Of a DNA stretch of 56,530 nucleotides, positions 51,729-56,530 are shown one piece after another (within the stretch, counting starts at the first letter, position 1; every line of letters starts with the position of its first letter). The DNA is from JBDTNL01 sp039933785. Its GTDB lineage: Bacteria > Acidobacteriota > Thermoanaerobaculia > Multivoradales > JAGPDF01. Location: assembly GCA_039933785.1 (NCBI GenBank), contig JBDTNL010000021.1, positions 1 through 56,530 on the forward strand. The letters run 5' to 3'. The notes under the pieces are model-generated. The model worked only from the letters and a program-made list of their open reading frames with translations. It did not search any database and was not told where the DNA came from. Position numbers and translations under genes: made by a program.

Positions 51729-52638
51729 GAGCGGCCTCGTTTTCTACCTGAGCTTTTTCCTGAGCCTTTTCCAGTAGCGGATAGCCCAGACGCTCCCGAC
51801 TGGCCACGTACTCGGCCGCACAGGCGCAGGCCAGATCGCGCACTCGCTTCATCATCCCGACACGATCGGTGACCGAGACCGCGCCGCGCGCATCCAGAAC
51901 GTTGAAGCAATGCGAAGCCTTCAAGCCGCACTCGTACGCCGGCAGTACCAGCCCGTTCTCCAAGCAGCGCTTCGCCTCGCGTTCGAAGCCATCGAACTGG
52001 GCGCGCAGGAACTCGACGTCGGCGATCTCGAAGTAGTACTTCGAGAACTCGACCTCTTCCTGATGCCGCACGTCGCGGTACTTGAACCCGCCCGGGACCC
52101 AATCGATGTCGTAGATGCTGTCCTTCAAACCCAGGAACATCGTGATGCGCTCGAGCCCGTACGTGATCTCGGCGCTGATCGGATTCAGATCGAGCCCACC
52201 GGCCTGCTGGAAATAGGTGAACTGCGTGATCTCCATGCCGTCGAGCATCACCTGCCAGCCGACTCCCCAGGCGCCGAGAGTCGGAGCCTCCCAGTTGTCC
52301 TCCTCGAAGCGCAGGTCATGCACCTTGAGGTCGATGCCGATGGCCTCGAGGCTCTGGATGTACAGGCGCTGCGTGTCGGCGGGATTGGGCTTCAGGATCA
52401 CCTGGAACTGGTTGTGCTTGCCCAGCCGAAACGGGTTGTCGCCATAGCGGCCGTCGGCCGGCCGGCGTGAGGGCTGCACGTAGGCGACGCGCCAGGGCTC
52501 GGGGCCAAGCACGCGCAGAAACGTATCGGGATGCATGGTGCCCGCCCCGACCTCGAGGTCGTACGGCTGCTGCAACACGCAACCCTGACCCGCCCAGAAC
52601 TCGGACAGGCGAAGGATCAGTTCTTGGAAGCTCTGCAT
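51721..52638 (-). CDS. glyQ: Glycyl-tRNA synthetase alpha subunit
   Basis: 305 residues. Catalytic class II chain making glycyl-adenylate. Nearly invariant segments: CVLQQPYDLEVGAGTMHP, VQPSRRPADGRYG, QFQVILKPNP and FTYFQQAGG. The start ATG at 52638 has GAGG 5 bases upstream; that GAGG is overlapped by the right arm of a 7-base-pair inverted repeat (52639-52666), which could mask it. Coupled to glyS. Alpha/beta GlyRS fits a Gram-negative lineage. Confidence 0.98.
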   Translation of the reverse strand: MQSFQELILRLSEFWAGQGCVLQQPYDLEVGAGTMHPDTFLRVLGPEPWRVAYVQPSRRPADGRYGDNPFRLGKHNQFQVILKPNPADTQRLYIQSLEAIGIDLKVHDLRFEEDNWEAPTLGAWGVGWQVMLDGMEITQFTYFQQAGGLDLNPISAEITYGLERITMFLGLKDSIYDIDWVPGGFKYRDVRHQEEVEFSKYYFEIADVEFLRAQFDGFEREAKRCLENGLVLPAYECGLKASHCFNVLDARGAVSVTDRVGMMKRVRDLACACAAEYVASRERLGYPLLEKAQEKAQVENEAARG

Positions 52639-52666
52639 AGGGTCCTCACGATGACACTTGGACCCT
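52639..52666 (-). promoter_or_regulatory. Inverted repeat over the glyQ ribosome binding site
   Basis: Perfect arms AGGGTCC (52639-52645) and GGACCCT (52660-52666), 14-base loop, touching the glyQ start codon. Part of the Shine-Dalgarno lies in the arm. It could be an RNA hairpin limiting translation or a DNA operator in the glyQ/pilT divergent region. Confidence 0.45.
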
Positions 52667-52668
52667 GG

Positions 52669-52674
52669 ATCATA
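52669..52674 (-). promoter_or_regulatory. Candidate -10 box (TATGAT) of glyQ
   Basis: Minus-strand TATGAT, 5 of 6 to consensus, no clear -35. Predicted start is near 52662, at the outer edge of the inverted repeat. Confidence 0.4.
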
Positions 52675-52678
52675 TCAA

Positions 52679-52708
52679 CCGACATAGCGCCTCCCAGATC
52701 CGTATCAT
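52679..52708 (+). promoter_or_regulatory. Candidate leaderless promoter of the pilT-like gene
   Basis: CCGACA (52679-52684), 18 bases, TATCAT (52703-52708, 5 of 6), then 6 bases to the ATG at 52715. No Shine-Dalgarno. Confidence 0.5.
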
Positions 52709-52714
52709 CGGGTT

Positions 52715-53968
52715 ATGACGGAAATGCGCCGCGACGCCGACCTCGATCGCCTGGTGGCCCAACTGAATCTGGACAAGCGGAACGCCGCGGCGCCCGACGC
52801 GGACGCCCAGGCGGATGAAGGCACCGGCCCGACTCCCCTCACTCCCCTCACGCCCCTCGCTTCCCTCGAACAGCTCGACGTTTCGCCCGACGAGCCGCTC
52901 GACGCCTTGCTTGCCGAGCTTGTCCGCCGTCGCGCCAGCGACCTGCTACTCCTCTCCGGTCTGCCCCCGACGCTCCGTATCGACGGCCGGCTGGTCCAGC
53001 TGGAGCGCGCGCCGCTCGGCCGCGATGAGGTCGGGGGGATCTTGGCGAACCACTTGAGCAGTCGCGTTCGCCAACAGATCGCCGAACGCGGATCGGCTGA
53101 CTTTTCGCTACGGCGCCCATCCGGCGACGAGTCTCGGTCGCTTCGCCTGCGGGTGAACATCCACCGCCAGCGCGGCGACCTCGCGGCGGCGATCCGTGCC
53201 CTGCCCACCGAGGCACCGTCTTTTGCCAGCCTTGGTTTGCCGCCCAGCCTCGGCGAGCTCGCCAAGGTCACCCGCGGGCTGGTGCTGATCACCGGTCCGA
53301 CGGGGTCGGGCAAGACCTCGACCCTGGCCGCGATCGTGGCCGAGATCAACCGTACCCGCGCCTGCCACGTGGTGACGATCGAGGATCCGGTCGAAATCGA
53401 GCACCGCCACGGCCGCTCCGCCGTCGAGCATGTCGAGGTGGGGCGCGACACGCCCTCCTTCGCCGATGGGCTTCGCGCCGCGCTCCGCCAAGACCCCGAC
53501 GTCATTTTGGTGGGCGAGATGCGCGACCTCGAGACCGTATCGACTGCCCTCACCGCCGCCGAAACGGGACACCTGATTCTCTCCAGCCTGCACACCAACG
53601 ACGCGGCGCAGTCGGTGCATCGCATCGTCGACGTCTTCCCCGCCAGCCAGCAGGAGCAGATCCGCCAGCAGCTCGCGCTGAGCGTGCACGCGATCGCGTC
53701 ACAGCATCTGTTGCCGCGCGCCGACGGCCGCGGGCGGGTGCCGGCGGTGGAGCTGTTGCTCGCCACACCGGCCGTCCGGCACCACATCCGGAGCGGTCAG
53801 CTACAGAAGCTCTACACCGAGATCACGCTCGGCAAACGCATCGGCATGATCGGTCTCGAGGAGTCCTTAGCCGCGCTCGTCCGCGAGGGCCTGGTCAGCC
53901 GAGACGAAGCGGAAGCTCGTTCCGGTCGCCCCGAGGAGCTCCGCTCGCTGCTCGCAGGCGTGGCTTGA
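52715..53968 (+). CDS. Type IV pilus retraction ATPase, PilT/PilU-like
   Basis: 417 residues. An unusual N-terminal 60 residues contain a proline/threonine/leucine repeat (TPLTPLTPLASL), then the PilT domain: N-terminal lobe with ASDLLLLSGLPPTLRIDG, Walker A GPTGSGKTST with K200, Asp box around VTIEDPVEIEH, Walker B DPDVILVGEMRDLETV and the HTNDAAQSVHRI His box. Such hexameric ATPases disassemble pili for twitching. No other pil genes are in the window, so it acts with loci elsewhere. The ATG at 52715 is supported by the leaderless -10 box. Confidence 0.93.
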   Translation: MTEMRRDADLDRLVAQLNLDKRNAAAPDADAQADEGTGPTPLTPLTPLASLEQLDVSPDEPLDALLAELVRRRASDLLLLSGLPPTLRIDGRLVQLERAPLGRDEVGGILANHLSSRVRQQIAERGSADFSLRRPSGDESRSLRLRVNIHRQRGDLAAAIRALPTEAPSFASLGLPPSLGELAKVTRGLVLITGPTGSGKTSTLAAIVAEINRTRACHVVTIEDPVEIEHRHGRSAVEHVEVGRDTPSFADGLRAALRQDPDVILVGEMRDLETVSTALTAAETGHLILSSLHTNDAAQSVHRIVDVFPASQQEQIRQQLALSVHAIASQHLLPRADGRGRVPAVELLLATPAVRHHIRSGQLQKLYTEITLGKRIGMIGLEESLAALVREGLVSRDEAEARSGRPEELRSLLAGVA

Positions 53969-53973
53969 GAGTC

Positions 53974-53993
53974 CGCGGCGACGCCTAGCCGCG
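53974..53993. terminator. Possible terminator hairpin between pilT-like gene and recO
   Basis: Six-base-pair stem CGCGGC (53974-53979) with GCCGCG (53988-53993), 8-base loop, filling most of the 25-base gap between convergent stops. Weak and without U-tract. Confidence 0.35.
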
Positions 53994-54782
53994 CTAAGCG
54001 GGGCCAGCGGTCCGCTGGGCCTGGCGAATGACGTCGTAGCTGCGCAGCTCATGCCCAAGAAAGCGCCGCCTGAGTTTGGCGGTCAGCCCTTCGACCTCGC
54101 GCAGCGTGCCCTCGCGCGTCGCCGTCTCGGCGAGTTGCGCGATCCCTTCGCGCCCGGTGCGGCGCAGGAACTCCAGCACCTCGGTGCCCACCGTGGAGCC
54201 GCGCGCGCCCTCGCCGCCCGCGCAGTCGAGACAGATCAGCGCATCGCCGTCGTTCGGCAACAGGGCGCCCGGTCTTCCCCTGTCCCCCAGGCCGCTGAAC
54301 GCGCGGCCGCAGATCGGGCAGTCGCGCGGCGCGGGAAAGATGCCCTGCAGGCGCAGCACCCAGACCTCGAAATAGCGCGCCACGAGATCGCGGTCGGCGC
54401 CTGAAAGCAGCGACTCGATCGAGGTGTCGAGCAACCGGTACAGGTTCTCACTCGACTCGCCCTCCTGCGCGAACTCGAGCATGTGGTCCGCCAGGTAACT
54501 ACCGAGCAAATTGCCCTCGAGATCGGCTTGCAGTTTGTGCGCCGGACGGATGAGCGAGACGTCCCGGAGCCGCGCCAGGTCTCGATTGTCCTTCTCGAAC
54601 CACTCGAGCTGAACCTTCGCCAGAGGCTGGAGCTGCCCGGCAAAGCGGCTGTACTTGCGCCTGGCGCCCTGAGCGACACCGCGCTTCTTGCCGTACTCAC
54701 GGGTGAGGAAGGTGGCGATGCGATCGCGCTCCTGCAGATCGACCACATCGAGGACTAACGCTTCGGCGGAGAGCAGGCGCAC
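53994..54782 (-). CDS. recO: DNA repair protein RecO
   Basis: 262 residues. Mediator that loads RecA on SSB-coated DNA in the RecFOR pathway. N-terminal OB fold (LSAEALVLDVVDLQERDRIATF, shown here by its core RDRIATFLTREYGKKRG), helical middle, and a four-cysteine zinc site C155-x2-C158 and C184-x2-C187. GTG start at 54782 fits the family; its TACTCT box ends 6 bases upstream with no Shine-Dalgarno, so the mRNA is probably leaderless. Confidence 0.93.
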   Translation of the reverse strand: MRLLSAEALVLDVVDLQERDRIATFLTREYGKKRGVAQGARRKYSRFAGQLQPLAKVQLEWFEKDNRDLARLRDVSLIRPAHKLQADLEGNLLGSYLADHMLEFAQEGESSENLYRLLDTSIESLLSGADRDLVARYFEVWVLRLQGIFPAPRDCPICGRAFSGLGDRGRPGALLPNDGDALICLDCAGGEGARGSTVGTEVLEFLRRTGREGIAQLAETATREGTLREVEGLTAKLRRRFLGHELRSYDVIRQAQRTAGPA

Positions 54783-54788
54783 GCTCGA

Positions 54789-54794
54789 AGAGTA
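54789..54794 (-). promoter_or_regulatory. Candidate leaderless -10 box (TACTCT) of recO
   Basis: Minus-strand TACTCT ends 6 bases before the GTG at 54782. The same hexamer at the same distance precedes the next upstream gene. Confidence 0.5.
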
Positions 54795-54809
54795 CCAGCC
54801 GGGGTGGAG

Positions 54810-55886
54810 TCACTTCGACTCCAACCGGAAGACTCCCTGCGACTCGGTGCCGGCATAGAGAACGGCGGGATGACGCGCATCCAACGCGAGGGTGCCGGTG
54901 AAATTGTCGATCGGGAGCCCGCCGTTGAGCGGCATCCACCGCTGCAAGCGTGCATTCCACTGGTACACGCCCTTGCGGACAATTCCGACATAGAGCTTTG
55001 CCGCATTCGTCGGGTCGATCAGCAGGCTGTTGATGGTCTCCGACTCGAGGCCGGCGTTGAACGGAATGAACGTGCGCCCACCGTTCGAGCTCACGAACAG
55101 GCCGTTCTTCACCGCGACGTAAAGAAACCCAGGCCGCTGGGGGTCTTGGCGCATCAGAGGTTCAGAGCCGGTACAAAGGTTCAGCGGCAAACCGGCCCCG
55201 ACCCTGCGCCAAGTCGAAGACGCATCGAGGCTTTGATATACGCCGGAGCAGGACAATCCATAGAAGACGTGCGGGATAAGCGGGTTGATCTCCAACCCGA
55301 ACAAAGGTGCTGGGTGCGGCAGCGGCTGCGAGTCGTGGAAGTCGTTGCTGCTGCGTAGGAAGAAGTCGCCGGGGCCCACAAAGTGCATGAAGTCGGTCCC
55401 GGCCACGAAGAGAGTGTCCGGGTGGGCGGGGTCGATCGCAAAGGCATTCAGGAACGTCTCACAAAGCGAGTCCTCGCCGAGACAATCGAAGGGCACCAAC
55501 AGCTTTCGCCAGCTGCGGCCGGCAAGCGTCGACTTGAACAGGAGAATTGCCTTGCCGTTGGTTCCGAATGCGTAGAGCGTGCGCGGAAACCGGGGGTCGA
55601 AACCCCGAAAGTCATAGGGCCCCCGCGGATCGGAAAAGACCTTGGTCCAGGTCTCTCCCCGGTCGGCGCTGCGAAATACAGCGGTGCGGGTCGTCGGAAA
55701 CACCGGATCCACGACAAACGCGATTAAGAGCGATGGCCCAGCGGGGGTCACGGCGAGAGCCGTAACGACCCCGGTCGTGAAGGGGCTCGTGGGGACCCAA
55801 TGCGGCGCCGCCGTCGCGGCTCCGGAGAGAGCGAAGGCGTGGAGAACGGCCAGGAGGACGAACGCTGCGACGGAAGGCAGGCGCAC
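54810..55886 (-). CDS. Secreted BNR/Asp-box beta-propeller protein
   Basis: 358 residues. Signal peptide 1-26 (cleavage near GAATAAP). At least four BNR-like blades with the SxDxGxTW consensus: VFRSADRGETWTKV, LFKSTLAGRSWRKL, VYQSLDASSTWRRV, LFVSSNGGRTFIPF, and a divergent VYQWNARLQRWMPL. This is the sortilin/photosynthesis-system-II-assembly-like propeller common in Acidobacteria exoproteins; no catalytic residues for a glycosidase are evident. GTG start at 55886 has the same leaderless TACTCT box as recO. Ligand unknown. Confidence 0.83.
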   Translation of the reverse strand: MRLPSVAAFVLLAVLHAFALSGAATAAPHWVPTSPFTTGVVTALAVTPAGPSLLIAFVVDPVFPTTRTAVFRSADRGETWTKVFSDPRGPYDFRGFDPRFPRTLYAFGTNGKAILLFKSTLAGRSWRKLLVPFDCLGEDSLCETFLNAFAIDPAHPDTLFVAGTDFMHFVGPGDFFLRSSNDFHDSQPLPHPAPLFGLEINPLIPHVFYGLSCSGVYQSLDASSTWRRVGAGLPLNLCTGSEPLMRQDPQRPGFLYVAVKNGLFVSSNGGRTFIPFNAGLESETINSLLIDPTNAAKLYVGIVRKGVYQWNARLQRWMPLNGGLPIDNFTGTLALDARHPAVLYAGTESQGVFRLESK

Positions 55887-55892
55887 GAAGGA

Positions 55893-55898
55893 AGAGTA
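55893..55898 (-). promoter_or_regulatory. Candidate leaderless -10 box (TACTCT) of the BNR propeller gene
   Basis: Minus-strand TACTCT ends 6 bases before the GTG at 55886; no Shine-Dalgarno, no clear -35. Confidence 0.5.
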
Positions 55899-55969
55899 AC
55901 AGCCTGGGTCTCGACCGAGGCAGCTTTACCGCCGCCTCGATCGAGAGCTACTCACTCAGCTGCTTGAGA

Positions 55970-56530
55970 CTACGGACAGGTCGCGAAAGCCAGGGTGTCC
56001 TGAATCGGCAGGAACGCCGTGCCCTGCGGGTTGACGTAGTTGGTGTGCGTGACGTGGGCGACGGTGTCTTCCACGGTCAGCACGACCCGCACATTGGTCA
56101 AACCACCGGCGAATACCCAGTAGCGATTGTTGACTCCGCAACCGTTGAGGACCTTGACCACGACCTCGACGTTGGTCGAAGCGAAGAACCAGAGGTAGCC
56201 GGTATCAGAAGTCAGACCGACGGCATGGGAGGTACCTACTGGATCGCCCGGCGCTTGGTACGTCGCGGTGACCTTGAAGCGGTTGTTGTTGAGGCAAAGG
56301 GTAGTGGAGTTCGCCGTGCATCCGCCGCCGGAGCCCGGGTGAACGACGCAGGACACGTCCGCGGCGAACCCGAAATCGCTCACCGAGCCCGAGGACGGAC
56401 CGCTGTTGTTGAGGTACAACTGCCAGGTGGCATCGATGCGCTTGTTGTTGAAGTACGAGAGCGTCCCGTCGCTCGAGCGCATGACATACCCGCCGGTGGC
56501 CGGGCAGTGATTCGCCGAGTGACTCGAGGC
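55970..56530 (-). CDS. C-terminal part of a large secreted protein (runs off the window edge)
   Basis: The frame is open to the window edge, giving at least 186 residues; the Met at 56482 is internal, since SANHCPATGGYV precedes it without a stop. The domain begins after SSVSDFGF-like linker and has the pattern TLCLNNNRFKVTATYQ, TSDTGYLWFFASTNVEVVVKVLNGCG, YWVFAGGLTNVRVVLTVEDT, shown here in pieces. I recall the same strand pattern recurring as a C-terminal module in many Thermoanaerobaculia/Acidobacteriota exoproteins, but I cannot name it. Probably an all-beta secreted or surface domain with a cysteine pair. Confidence 0.7.
   Translation of the reverse strand, partial: ASSHSANHCPATGGYVMRSSDGTLSYFNNKRIDATWQLYLNNSGPSSGSVSDFGFAADVSCVVHPGSGGGCTANSTTLCLNNNRFKVTATYQAPGDPVGTSHAVGLTSDTGYLWFFASTNVEVVVKVLNGCGVNNRYWVFAGGLTNVRVVLTVEDTVAHVTHTNYVNPQGTAFLPIQDTLAFATCP

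Noticed and set aside
1..56530. tRNA, rRNA, riboswitch, T-box or CRISPR elements
   Set aside because: No cloverleaf T-arm with matching acceptor stems, no rRNA-like stretch, no regularly spaced repeats were found in the intergenic spaces; glyQ lacks a T-box-like leader.

Overview
The window is high-GC DNA (about two thirds G+C), densely coding, with about 46 protein genes and no gap between genes over 300 bases. It looks chromosomal and comes from a Gram-negative bacterium with a diderm envelope (two RND tripartite pumps, lipoproteins, a beta-barrel protein, TolC/NodT channels). The gene mix suggests an uncultured Acidobacteriota of the Thermoanaerobaculia type: a Ser/Thr kinase with TPR tail, DUF4388 protein, BNR propeller, pyruvate phosphate dikinase, alpha2beta2 glycyl-tRNA synthetase, secreted M1/S10 peptidases. 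That assignment is inference. No rRNA, tRNA, CRISPR or prophage was seen.

Layout. 1-1747: REP-like palindromes, a Y1 transposase and a MinD/FlhG-like ATPase. 1832-4872: a leukotriene-A4-hydrolase-like M1 peptidase translationally coupled to a NahK-like sugar kinase. 4893-10347: PIG3-like oxidoreductase coupled to a transmembrane Ser/Thr kinase, then a long-chain acyl-CoA dehydrogenase. 10513-12759: EamA transporter and asnS. 12810-15097: rnc and a DUF4388/TPR protein. 15273-15831: MazEF-type toxin-antitoxin pair, meeting mutL tail to tail. 17674-23948: ICMT-like methyltransferase; ppdK, alpha/beta hydrolase and GT39 membrane glycosyltransferase. 24104-32194: TetR regulator and SRPBCC protein, an ECF sigma factor with a built-in zinc-binding anti-sigma-like tail, then a TolC/adaptor/RND operon with a DUF2892 protein. 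33747-40236: a second, complete tetR-adaptor-RND-NodT operon with a clear operator shared with a divergent FMN reductase. 40865-48748: carbamate kinase, small membrane proteins, secreted proteins including an S10 peptidase and a sulfatase. 48775-52638: glyQ-glyS-hydrolase. 52715-56530: PilT-like ATPase, recO, a BNR propeller and the C-terminal part of a large secreted protein.

The most striking pattern is regulatory: at least eight transcription-unit first genes have a TANNNT -10 box ending exactly six bases before an ATG or GTG start and no Shine-Dalgarno sequence, with several more at 7-10 bases. This points to widespread leaderless mRNAs, alongside other genes that carry ordinary Shine-Dalgarno sequences. 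It also settles several GTG starts (kinase, recO, mutL, BNR protein).
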